From the NCBI GenBank assembly GCA_001632435.1, contig KV424094.1, positions 1 through 17,128 on the forward strand: DNA of 17,128 nucleotides. Reading direction: 5' to 3'. The DNA is from Calocera cornea HHB12733. Taxonomy: Eukaryota; Basidiomycota; Dacrymycetes; Dacrymycetales; Dacrymycetaceae. The position numbers were made by a program, and so were the translations under genes. The notes under the pieces were generated by a model. That model did no database searches and was not told the origin of the DNA. It saw nothing but the letters and a program-made list of their open reading frames with translations. Every line of letters begins with the position of its first letter. Positions within the stretch are counted from its first letter, which is position 1. Shown here in pieces: positions 6,198 to 16,093 of the stretch.

Positions 6198-9059
6198 TTA
6201 GAAGGTCACCGAGTAGATCTTGAAGGGTGCCGGGTCGTTGCCGAGCACCGGCTTGTCTGCGGTCAGCGTCAGGTACATGCCACTGCTCGTCTCCTGGACC
6301 CAGTAGGTGCCCACGCTTGAGGCGGTGTGTGTGACGTTCCAAGTAGCGGCGCTGCTCACGTCTGTCAGGCCGAGCTCGGAGGTGATGTACTGGCCAGCGG
6401 GCGTGGCGAGCTTGAAGAGGGTCGCGGAGGCGACAGTGGAGTCGATGGCGTGCACAACCCACCTCTGGGTCGGGTCGTTCTGCTTCTGGGTCTGAGGGGA
6501 CGAGACGGCCAGGGCACCATTGCTGTCTGCCAGAGCAAGGGAAGCAGACTCGAGGACGAGGTAGCGACCCTCAGTGATGGAACCGCGGACCGGACGGAAG
6601 CCGGCCTCGACAGCAAGCTCGGTGCTGGCGTTCTGCATGCCGTAAGGAACCTCAGCATTGATAGAGCCCTCGTATTTGGCCCCGCAGAGCTCGGCCTAGT
6701 TGAGGGTGGAGAGAGTGAGTAGACTATAAAGCTTGATTCAGACAGTACGTACACCGAAGAGCAGGCCGGTCAGAGCATCCTGGTAAGGGAGTTCGCCCTC
6801 GGGGAGGGTGTAGAAAGACGAGTCGGGCTAAACAGAAACAGCCTGAGTCACTCGCCCGCCTTGGCTGGGTTAGCCGTACGTACCGTGCTGAAGTCGAACA
6901 TGGCAGTCAGGTCGGACATGTGCTCCCTCCTCCAGGTGTTGATCTCAGCCGACTTGAAGTTGATTCCCTTGGCAGCCAGGAACTTCTCAACGAAGAGAAT
7001 CTGGGAGGCTGATGGGGGGAAGTGGTCAGTAGTGCAGAGCAAGAGCAAGGGGAAGAGACGAACTGTGATCCGCAGGCTCGGTGAAGACCTGAACAAGACT
7101 AGTGAGATCCCCGGAACACTGTGCGGATGAAGGACACGCACGTTGCCACCACGGCTGTAAGGAGAAACGGCGTAGAATGGAGTACGGAAGCCGGGGCCAG
7201 CGAAGGTCGATGTGTTGGTGAACGGGTTCTAAGCATGACTCAGATGACGAACACAGTTGGATCCGCCAAGTCAAACTTACGTTGACCCACTCTCCGGGGG
7301 TACCCTCAGGTCTGAGAGATGCATCAGACTCACTCGCGCACCAGATCAAGAGGACATACGAATGGAAGGGGACGACGTGGTCCGCCCAGCCTCCGGTCTC
7401 ATCTGTCGAAATGGGAGAGTTAGACCCGCCTGCCGACTTCAAAGCCGCTTATCATTACGCACCGAAGGAGATGAGCAGGATTGTGTTGTTATACTTGGGC
7501 GAGCTCTGAACGGCGTTGATAACCTCCTTCTGCAGCCAAGCACCTTGGCCTGTAGACAAGGCTGTCAGACGCTGTGTGAATCGCTCGGACTAGAAACGCA
7601 CGGGGAGTGTACGGAGGATGCTCAGAGAGCTCAGCGGGCCCAATGATCCACGAGACAGCGGGGAGAGTGCCCGCCGCTGCGTCGGCCTTGAAGTGGTCGA
7701 GGCCACCGGACCAGGCACCGGAACCGGTCCAGTCCATGGTCATACCTATCGGATAGGTGAATTCGTCGCCGAAGGAAAGAGGCGATTCACATACCACGAA
7801 CGATGAGATCGTTGACAGTATCATTGGCGGTGTTGGTAGAGTCCCAAATGTAGCGTTCAAAGCTGGGCAGGCCATTGTCACCGAAGCTGTGTGCATGACA
7901 CCAGGTCAGCTTCTTCCCTAAGGACGGAAGGCAGAGTATGAAACGTACTTGTCGTAGGCCTGGTACACCCACCAAGGGATGTTCAGCTCCTCCAGATACT
8001 CGGGTACGGTCTTCCAATTGTAGGGGAAGCATGAAACATTCTGGGTGCTGTGATCGCACGGCAAAGTCAACTAATGGCCAACCAAGATGGAAACAAGCGG
8101 AAAGCAACACACGTCGGCACATTCGCCCCGGTCAGATAGTTTTCCAAGCTGAGGTGGTCACAGCCAGGCGTGACGTTATTGTCAAGCACGGGGCCCCGAG
8201 TGGAGTTGACGTTGCCACCAGGGACGCTGAAACGATCGGGTCAGAATCGGGCAGCAATGCGGGAGCAAATAGCCGCTCACTTGATGCTGCCGGACTGCCA
8301 CAAGACACGGTTGGGGTTTGTGGACTATCGCCATGCACATCAGTAAATGTGTACAAATGACAGCGTGAAACGAAAGGGAGAGGCAATGCAAGCGAGCGTC
8401 GAGCTGTAAAAGATAGAATATTGGGGAAGATAGAAGGGGAGGAGTGACGTACGGCAACGACACCCTGCTGGTACATGTCCGCAACCGTCCAGCCGTCTGT
8501 GATGGCAAACTGGATCGGAATGTCCTGACGCTTGAAGTAGGCAAGGGACTGGGGCGTGTTGAGGAGGGCCCAGAGGTCCTATGGTTGCCAAGTCGCGTTA
8601 GACGGAGGATCAGACAAGGGGCAATGGGAAAGAACTGACGTTAGAGCCGTTGCCGAGAGCAGCGTGGTTCGAGCCGAAGCCGTTGGAGCCGGCGTCCATG
8701 CACTGTGTTCCGTTCAGGAAATCACCGCCCTGGGCGTTGATGTACCAGGGAAGCAAGTAATCAGTGGCATTGCTGAGCGACGCGTTGACTTGATTGTAGA
8801 ATGCGCTTCTGCCATCGGCGTTGATCTGGACACTGATAAGCAGATCATGCCATCAGGTCAGTAATCAAAACCCGCCTGGGAAATAAAAAGGAGCGCACTT
8901 GGGATCGGCGAAGCCGCGGACACCGTAGAGCGTGCCGAAGTAGTGGTCGAACGCACGGTTCTCCTGCATGAACAGGACCACATGATCGATGTCAGCCAGG
9001 CTGGCGCCGAGCGCTGCAGCGGCGAAGAGGGCGACGCTGCTAAGAACGGCAGGAATCAT
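6198..9059 (-). CDS. Secreted phosphoesterase / phospholipase C family protein, paralogue A
   Basis: Sixteen exons give 647 aa: 9059-8899, 8832-8640, 8578-8453, 8324-8281, 8226-8113, 8047-7949, 7886-7795, 7745-7602, 7549-7463, 7402-7360, 7311-7281, 7228-7142, 7088-7064, 7008-6884, 6827-6753, 6695-6198. Every junction has GT...AG and keeps frame with the paralogue. Residues 1-19 form a signal peptide. Hallmarks of the phosphoesterase family (bacterial non-specific phospholipase C and AcpA-type acid phosphatase; Pfam PF04185) are [10 protein letters not shown] (33-42), NPNRV (163-167), [11 protein letters not shown] (315-325), [10 protein letters not shown] (354-363) and DHTSQILF (414-421). The Glu/Asn of the first and Asp/Glu of the fourth are metal ligands in the family. 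The last exon encodes a beta-rich C-terminal region ([21 protein letters not shown]). Several N-glycosylation sequons fit secretion. Exact substrate (phospholipid or phosphomonoester) is unknown. It reads toward the telomere; nothing is broken. Confidence 0.93.
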
Positions 9060-9130
9060 GACGGCAAAAGTGCTTGTCGACGCAGAGATGTCCTTGGGGA
9101 GTGTGAGCCATTACAGCGTCGTCTTTATAA
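9060..9130 (-). promoter_or_regulatory. Core promoter of paralogue A
   Basis: On the minus strand TATAAA lies at 9129-9124, 65 bases upstream of the ATG at 9059. The leader between them has no other ATG in a good position, which supports the chosen start, as does the immediate signal peptide. Confidence 0.6.
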
Positions 9131-10039
9131 CGCATATCTGGTGCGGCTATTCACGGCCCAAATGTGTACTGGATCATGTTTCGTTTCCAAGTCTATGCAT
9201 TAGTCCAAGGAGCACGAGGTACAGAAGACCGACGACAGCGTGGCTAAGGTACAGAGAGATCAAGAGCCAGAAAGAAGCAAACGTGTGGATAGGACGCGTA
9301 AACGTGCCCGAAAAGGCAGGGGAGACGCGCGTGGAGAATGCCTCCGTTCCGAGTCGGCCTCGATGACGATGCCGAAATCAGAACACTTCAAGAGCTGAAA
9401 CTGTAAAGACTGCTCATGAACAAACAACAATCTTGGCGGCCTGACGTTACACACGGAGTGCAGCAAGGCGAAATATAGCAACGCTAGGACTGATCGGGCA
9501 GCAGAGCGTTAAGATCCGACGAGAGCAGGAGAGCGCTCTTGCTGCTCCTGTATCATTGTTTCCCCGAATGCAGCGCGGCTGAGTACTGACTCTTGCTGTA
9601 GGTCATGAACGAGACCTGCACACACAGCTGTCGTTTCTGCAGCGTCAAGACCTCGCACAGTGCACCTCCTCTGTCAGCATCCGGCGTGAGCCGGAGTACT
9701 GTTACACGGCTACAGGTCGGAAACCCTTAGACCTGGGGCACGTAATAATCCTGGACCTAAGGGTATGGGAGACGGGGATGGATGAGCAGCAGGCAGAGCG
9801 TGCTGTACAGCGTGAGGGCGAGACGGTTGAGATGCGCGCCGGTAATAATGTTGTTCCTGGTTGATGCGAGTAACCCGTGCTCATCGCTCCCCAGTCTCCG
9901 TCTGTTCTGTGGCGTCCAAGGCACAGGAGCACCATGGAGTATATGACGCATTGTGCAAGGACGCGCTTGCGCAAAGCACACGCATGAGCCGTTCCTCGAA
10001 GCGCTGGCTGACCGCGCGCGGCCACCGCACGAGAGGACG

Positions 10040-10058
10040 CACGTGCAAAGGGCACGTG
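10040..10058. promoter_or_regulatory. Paired CACGTG motifs
   Basis: CACGTG occurs at 10040-10045 and 10053-10058, 13 bp apart centre to centre. Two further copies lie at 11360-11365 and 11694-11699. CACGTG is the binding core of basic helix-loop-helix factors, including yeast Pho4 and Cbf1. Function here is inferred from the motif and its position upstream of phosphatase-like genes. Confidence 0.4.
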
Positions 10059-10548
10059 CCGGTTGTCGGGTCTGGAGCGGGACTACTTCTATCGACTCTT
10101 TGTTCCCACCTCTCCACCCACTTCCGGAAAGTGGGTACCTGCAAGTCACTCTATTCAACCCCCTTTCTGGCTTCTTCACGAGAACCCGAATCCGTCGAAC
10201 GTGCCCCCCTCCATCAATCCGGATTGTCCCCCGACCAACAGCAGCAAGCGCTTTGGATCCCGGACCGTCCATGTGCTCGAAGCCACGCAGGGCAAGTCAA
10301 TCACAACCTCCTCCATCTCTCCCTGGCGACTCGAACGGGGACGCGGACTGTGTATTTTTCATTGGCTTAGGAGGAGCCAAGTGTTCGGGCCTCGTCACGT
10401 CACAACGTCATATTCGTCATTCCACATTCGTGTCTCTCAACAATTCTTCGCCCGCCGGCACCGGCCCTCTTCGTCGCACGCGCTCCCACTCAGCTTCTCT
10501 ACTGTGCTTCCGAGCTTGGCTTCCTGAGCCATGCATGCAATGGCTCCC

Positions 10549-10800
10549 TCCGCCGGGGTGTGCCACAAGCCACAGACCCAGAAGCACCCGCCAACGCTCT
10601 GCGACTTGCCTGTGTCTGAGATTACCTAACGAAAGCTCGCGCTGTCTTCTCTCTTGCCACGCATGGAACGAACGGCACGTTCGAACGTGCCCCCGACTAG
10701 ATCGGATCCCGAGAGGCTTGACCTCTTGTGCCAGCTTGCCTGTCTCGGCCAATCAACACTAGCCTTTCTCCCACTCCTCCCGCCTGGTCGCCCTTCCCCA
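10549..10800. repeat. Diverged intergenic repeat, copy 1
   Basis: This block matches 12011-12254 in the same orientation, about 1.45 kb away. Shared anchors are CCGCCGG..TGTGCCACA, the exact 17-mer GGATCCCGAGAGGCTTG (10704-10720 and 12158-12174) and GGCCAATCA with a CCAAT box (10749-10753). Similarity between the anchors is moderate, with indels. Confidence 0.6.
10674..10691. promoter_or_regulatory. 18-bp perfect palindrome
   Basis: GGCACGTTCGAACGTGCC is exactly self-complementary. It has a TTCGAA centre and CACGT half-sites on both sides, the arrangement expected for a dimeric regulator. It lies inside repeat copy 1 but is not conserved in copy 2. Confidence 0.5.
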
Positions 10801-11002
10801 CTCTTGCTGCGCAGCGCTTTCGGACCGATCCACCCTCGCGTTCTGAGACGGTACGAACACCATCCTCACAGCCCTAGCTTCGGATCTGGATTTACCGATC
10901 CGGAAGATCCCGTCCAGTTAGGGCTCCCGCTTTGCGAAGTCACAGCGCTCCATGTGCTCGAGCGACTACGGAACTGTATGCAGTCCCCTCCTAGTCATAG
11001 GA

Positions 11003-11700
11003 CATGCCCTGTTCATTACGGTACGCGAGGCACCCTCCCGCACGCTGCCGAGCCCATCTTCCCATGGTCGACTCAGGGCAGGGCTTTTGCCCTCCGCGTC
11101 GCGCTTACGCACGCCTTTGAAGATGGAATTTGTCCTCCCAGCGGCCGAGCAGACATTGTACGTATCACGCTGTTGCGTCCTTCCGTACCTCAGCACACGG
11201 CGTGACATGGATCGACGCGGAAGGTCCTGGTATGGCAAGGGCTTCGAGATTCTGGCTTTCCAGCGCGGCTCATGGGCTTGGGTTGTATCCCTGCCCTGGA
11301 TAAGGGATGAAGTGAACGGGTGTCATGCGCTGTTCCTTCATTACCCCACGGGCCCGCGGCACGTGCCCAAGTCGACTCCGGCCAGTCATCCTCCCCACCC
11401 AGCGCGCAGGCTGCCAACATTCCCATTCCCACCCCACCCCATTGGCCAACGCACAGAGCTTCCGAGCAGATGTGGCATATCGTTACCACCAACGGCATTC
11501 TTCGGCATCTCGGCACTTGGCACATCAACACATTGATGAATCCGGAAGGACCTCTTCCCATTATAGCAACTGCTTTAGGAATCTGAATCTCCGACCCAGT
11601 CCCTGTACGGTCGACTCTATGTCTCGCTTGGCCAGGGATACGAGTGATCGAGAATCATGCACTGTTCCTGTCATTGCGCCAAGTGCTGCGCGGCACGTGT
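11003..11700. repeat. Degenerate intergenic array with spacing of about 325 bp
   Basis: CATGCNCTGTTC recurs at 11003-11014, 11324-11335 and 11656-11667 (spacings 321 and 332). In the last two units it is followed at the same distance (34-36 bp) by CGGCACGTG, and further on by an ATTGGCCAA element (11441-11449 and 11773-11781). The units are strongly diverged between anchors, so this is an old array. Confidence 0.55.
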
Positions 11701-12010
11701 CTGAGCCACCCCAAGCCACTCAGCCTCCCACCCAGCTCGCTGGCCCCAGCATTCGCATTCGCACCACCTGCCATTGGCCAATGCGTCCGCCAGGGCTAGC
11801 CTCGCAAGCGAGTCATGTTTTTTGTCGCCATCGTCATTCCTCGGCACTTCGGCAAATCACGTTCCATATTCTTGTTTCACAACAATACATCAGCGGCAGG
11901 CCCGGTACTCTCAGTGGCTACATACCTATTGCGCACCCTCATTGTCCCGAGCGGATGCTCCCACGCTGGTCCAACTTCCGGTGCTTCTTGAACCATCCTC
12001 TGGGCTTCCG

Positions 12011-12254
12011 TCCGCCGGAATGTGCCACAGCCACTTCCCAACACTCGCCAACTTACTAAAACCTCACGCCGTCTTCACATAGAGCGCATGCATCTACACC
12101 CACGTTCGTCTTTCCACCTTCGTCCTCCTCTGTCAGGTGTGCAAGGGCGTCTCGTCCGGATCCCGAGAGGCTTGGGCTCTCTCGTCAGTTTTCCTTTCTG
12201 GGCCAATCATCATCAGTCTTCTTCCAGTTCCGCCACTAGCTGTCCACCGTGTTC
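12011..12254. repeat. Diverged intergenic repeat, copy 2
   Basis: Counterpart of 10549-10800. The GGATCCCGAGAGGCTTG anchor is at 12158-12174 and the CCAAT box at 12203-12207. It lies 530-780 bp upstream of the paralogue B start codon. Confidence 0.6.
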
Positions 12255-12441
12255 TCTCCGCGCAATGTTGGTCGAGATCCGATCAACTTGGTCCTTCCTG
12301 CCCTGAGACACGCGGAACAGGGCATAGTGTTCGGATTCTCAGTCTCTCAATACCAGCAACCATGGTGTCGCACCAGCTTGAATAGCTTGCAATACAACAT
12401 TGGCGAGAGGGTGCGCGGCGGTTCCTGCATGCAATTTTCTG

Positions 12442-12500
12442 CCGCACGGTCCAGTGGCACGGGTCGGTGCGGCCCTGGTACGGGACCGTGCGGCCCAGCC
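12442..12500. promoter_or_regulatory. Operator-like cluster upstream of paralogue B
   Basis: Two adjacent 21-bp units (12459-12479 and 12480-12500) share ACGGG...GTGCGGCCC. The inverted motif CCGCACGGTCC at 12442-12452 is exactly complementary to GGACCGTGCGG at 12483-12493. CCG/CGG triplets in direct and inverted arrangement are typical of sites for fungal zinc-cluster (Zn2Cys6) regulators. It lies about 290-350 bp before the start codon. The regulator is not identifiable. Confidence 0.45.
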
Positions 12501-12654
12501 CACGCACATTCGCACATTTGCGGCAAGGATGGCATGATATTGTTGTTATTCACTCCAGCATTGAGCTCTATTCCCGCCTGCAACACCTTCTGGGCATGCG
12601 AACGAGCCTTCTTTCCCGCGCCTTCCGAAGCGGGTCATGCAGTTTCCAAACTGA

Positions 12655-12663
12655 CATAAATAT
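12655..12663 (+). promoter_or_regulatory. Possible TATA element of paralogue B
   Basis: ATAAATATG lies about 125 bp upstream of the ATG at 12788, followed by a pyrimidine-rich leader (ends CTCCAACTCCTCCCAG) typical of fungal 5' untranslated regions. Confidence 0.45.
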
Positions 12664-12787
12664 GACTCGTTGTGCTCGCCCCAGGTGGCCTGCAGGCGTC
12701 CGCACCCCGAGCTCTCTGCACATTAGAACTCGCGCCTGCTATCCATCCTCGTTGTCGCTTGTCTCTGTCGACTCCAACTCCTCCCAG

Positions 12788-15199
12788 ATGTTCACCCTCC
12801 TCACCGTGTCTGCACTCGCACTGGCCGGCACGGCCAGTGCCCAGGCCGCGACTAGCCTGGCCGACATCGAGCACGTCGTCTTCTTCATGCAGGAGAACCG
12901 TGCGTTCGACCACTACTTCGGCTCGCTCTTCGGTGTCCGCGGCTTCGCCGACCCCAACGCGCCGATCAACGCGGATGGCAAGTCCGTCTTCTACCAGAAG
13001 GTGAACGGCTCCCTCTCCAACGCCACCGACTTTCTCCTCCCTTGGTACATCAACTACCAGGGCGGTGAGTACCTCAACGGCACCCAGTGCATGGATGGAG
13101 GCTCCAACGGTTTGTCTCTATTCCGCGGCTCATCGTTTCTCTCGCTGATTGCTGGGCGGCAGGTTTCGAGAACAACCACGCCGCGTACAACAACGGCAGC
13201 AACGTACGTACGGCCGATCAGGGTGTTGGATCTGCCTTCTTTGTCTATTTCTCACACATTCCTCCAGGACATGTGGGCCCTGACCAACGACCCCACCTCG
13301 ATCGCCTACTTCAAGCGCCAGGATATCCCTATCCACTATGCCATCGCTGATTCCTGGACGATCGGTGACATGTACCAGGAAGGGCAGATGGCCGTGCGTT
13401 TTCTTCCTTTTGTGAACAAATCGACCTGTCTGACACGACTGTAGTCCACCTGGCCCAACCGTGTCCACTGGATGACCGGCACTGTCAACATCCCTGGTGG
13501 ACCGACCAACTCTACTAAGGGCCCCGTGCTGGTATGGAAGAGCGTCAAAGAAAGTGGGGCAGAGCTGACACATAGTTCTAGGACAACAACGACACACCCG
13601 GCTGCTCCCACCTCTCCTTCTCCAACTTCCTGACCGGTCAGTCCTACCACACCACCGCCAACGTCTCCTGCTTCCCGTACGACTGGAAGACCGTTCCCGA
13701 GTACCTCGAGGAACTCGGTATCTCCTGGTTTGTGAACCAGGCCGATGACAACTTTGGCTGCAACGAGCTTGCTGCGTTCAAGACCTTCATCGACGGTGCT
13801 GCTTCGCCGCTCAACGACACAGACAACCCTCTCGTTGTCAAGGGTGCGTGAGTTACTGCAGAATGACGAGTGTCACTTACACGTCTGGTGCCAGCCATGA
13901 GCTACGCCTGGTCCAACAACGACTGGGAGGGTGGATACGCCAAGTTCAAGCAGGACGTCGCCACCGGCAACCTGCCCGAGGTTACCTGGATCATCCGTGC
14001 GTCGCCGTCCGTTCTTTGTGCACAAAGAGCTCAACCTTATTACACGCACAGCCACCACCGAGCTCTCCGAGCACCCGCCGTACACGCCTCGCCAGGGTGC
14101 GTGGTCCCAGGCCGACATCATCGACGCTCTGCAGAACTCGCCCATCTACAACAAGACCATCCTGTTCATCTCCTATGATGAGACCGGTGGCTGGGCCGAC
14201 CACGTCCCGCCCTTCCACGCTCCCGCGGGCACCCCAGGCGAGTGGGTCGTTGACCCGCTGACGAACATCTCCACCTTCTCGGGCCCCGGTTTCCGTCTCC
14301 CCTTCTACGCCATCTCCCCGTACTCTCGTGGTGGTAACGTCTTTACCGAGCCCTCTGACCACAGTATGTCGTCCTCAAACCTTGAGGACACCGCTGACGA
14401 CGAACTTCAGCCTCGCAGATTCTCTTCCTTGAGAAGTGGGCAGCGGCTCGTGGCCACCCCTTCACCACCCAGGCGATCTCTGCCTGGCGCCGTGAGCACA
14501 TGTCCGATCTCACCGGCATGTTCGACTTCTCCGGGGAGACCGTGAGTCAGCTTTCGCAGCAGTTACGGGCCAGGCTGATCACGCTGCCAGTTCGACGCCT
14601 CCCCTGTTAAGTTCCCCGCGGGTGAGGAGCCCGTCATCGACGGCCTGACCGGCCTCCTCGCCGGTGTAAGTTGCTTCCGCTGTGCATGCGACGTGTCTCA
14701 CACCCTGTAGGCCGAGTTGTGCCAGGCCAAGTATGAGGGCAGCGTCAACGCCAAGATCCCCTACGGGCTCCAGACCCCCGAGGAAGCGCTTGCCGTCGAG
14801 GCCGGTTTCCGTCCCGTCCGTGGCGGCCTGACCGAGGGCCGTTACCTTGTCCTTGAGTCTGCTGGTGTTGCCCTTTCTGCCGGCAGCTCGCTCGGGGTTG
14901 CCTCTCCCCTCGCCCAGAAGGAGACGGATGCTGCCCAGCGCTTCGTCCTCCACGCGCCCAACCCCATGGACGTCGACGCAACCATCTTCTCGCTGTCCAA
15001 CGGCGACAGCTACATCAACGCGCAGCTCGGCCTCGACTCTGCTGCCAACGCCGCGATCTGGAACATCACCTACATCGCGTCGAGCACGTCCTACAACATC
15101 AAGGACACCAAGAGCGGCATGTACCTGACGCTCACGTCGTCCAAGCCCGTGCTCGGCAACGACCCGGCGCCGTTCAAGATCTACTCCGTCACCTTCTGA
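12788..15199 (+). CDS. Secreted phosphoesterase / phospholipase C family protein, paralogue B
   Basis: Ten exons give 648 aa: 12788-13109, 13163-13203, 13268-13393, 13445-13531, 13582-13843, 13895-13996, 14052-14363, 14411-14541, 14591-14665, 14711-15199. All nine introns are 45-64 bp with GT...AG ends, and the stop is TGA. A signal peptide (MFTLLTVSALALAGTASA) opens the protein. Family motifs are [10 protein letters not shown] (36-45), TWPNRV (165-170), [11 protein letters not shown] (317-327), [10 protein letters not shown] (356-365) and DHTSQILF (416-423), matching phosphoesterases of the non-specific phospholipase C and acid phosphatase superfamily (PF04185). Residues 487-648 are a beta-rich C-terminal region unlike the catalytic part; a beta-trefoil-like or family-specific domain is possible. 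Many sequons (NGS, NAT, NGT, NST, NDT, NVS, NIS) fit an N-glycosylated extracellular enzyme. It is a close paralogue of the gene at 6198-9059 and is transcribed away from the telomere. The substrate is unknown. Confidence 0.95.
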
Positions 15200-15269
15200 G
15201 GGACTCACAATGGTAAAATTGGTCGATCTCTATCCTATCATAGATGTAGTATGGAGACTGCGGACCGGT

Positions 15270-15275
15270 AATAAA
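15270..15275 (+). terminator. Poly(A) signal of paralogue B
   Basis: AATAAA lies 70 bp after the TGA at 15197-15199 in a short AT-richer stretch, a normal spacing for a fungal 3' end. Confidence 0.55.
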
Positions 15276-15594
15276 TCACTCTTGCGTTGAAATTGTTGGC
15301 CGGCAGGTTTCTCCTGCGCGATGACTTGCGTTCCGCGAAATACATCAGTACATGTAGGACGGAACTGCCTATTACTACTCGTATATCCGCCGCATCCGCG
15401 TACTCGTCCGCGCAGAGCCCTGTTGGCGATCCGGTTCTCACACGTCGGGCGGGCAGCGTTGGGACAGTTCGTGCGCGATGAGAGCAAGACGAAAGGGGGA
15501 GACGGGAAGGTGGGGCGGCAGAAGCGGAGCAGTCGGTGCACGAGCGAGGAGGAAGAAGGGGGAAGTGGAAAGAGCGACAGAGCAGGGCAGTCCC

Positions 15595-15762
15595 TGCGCG
15601 AACGGCTAATGATGGGAGGACGGCGCTGCGGCAGTCGGCCAGCTGGGGGAAGCGGAGCGCTGTAGAGCGATTCGTGCGCAAGCTGGGCGACGGCAGAACG
15701 CGGGGGGGTGGGGAGGGGAAGCGCGGTGTCCGTGCGCGAACGGCTAATGATGGGAGGACGGC
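15595..15762. repeat. Direct repeat, 30 bp identical, 138 bp apart
   Basis: The 30 bases at 15595-15624 (starting TGCGCGAACGGCTAATGATG) recur exactly at 15733-15762. Weaker similarity outside the core suggests a larger, partly decayed tandem duplication. Confidence 0.8.
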
Positions 15763-16037
15763 ACTGCCCCAGCCAGCCAGTTTGACTGTTGGTGGAGCTG
15801 GAAGGCTGTAGGGGCGGTACGGCTCGTGCGCGAGCAGCGGGAGGGACGGTGCTGCGTGCGCAGTGGGGGAGGGGGAGGGCATCGCCGCCGGGACCTTCGC
15901 ACGAGCAGGACGAGCCGAGCCGAGTCGAGCCGAGCCGGGGCGCGCGTGGGACGCAGTGCGGGAAATGGAAGTGGGGGGCGGCGCGGCTGGAGAGGCCCGC
16001 GCGCAGGGATGTTCGCAGTGCGTCCACCGACGAGCTA

Positions 16038-16093
16038 GGGAAGGCGGGAAGGCGGGAAGGCGGGAAGGCGGGAAGGCGGGAAGGCGGGAAGGT
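16038..16093. repeat. 8-bp tandem repeat GGGAAGGC, 7 copies
   Basis: Six perfect copies and one copy ending in T. The G-runs every 8 bases on the plus strand could form G-rich structure. No coding role is seen. Confidence 0.9.

Larger units (their letters stand above)
9131..12654. other. 3.5-kb divergent intergenic region without a convincing gene
   Basis: Long open frames occur on both strands (for example 9953-10762 and 11325-12059), but they are low in hydrophobic cores, rich in Ser/Pro/Arg/His, overlap each other in several frames and resemble no family; GC-rich sequence leaves frames open by chance. What the region does contain is diverged duplicated blocks, CCAAT boxes, CACGTG sites, an 18-bp palindrome and an operator-like cluster, listed separately. 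It separates the two divergent phosphoesterase genes and is probably their joint upstream region. Confidence 0.6.

Noticed and set aside
9953..10762. 269-codon plus-strand open frame between the two paralogues
   Set aside because: No hydrophobic core or motif, overlaps open frames on both strands and runs through intergenic repeats; GC-rich chance frame.
11325..12059. 244-codon plus-strand open frame
   Set aside because: Same reasons; part of its length is the intergenic repeat array.
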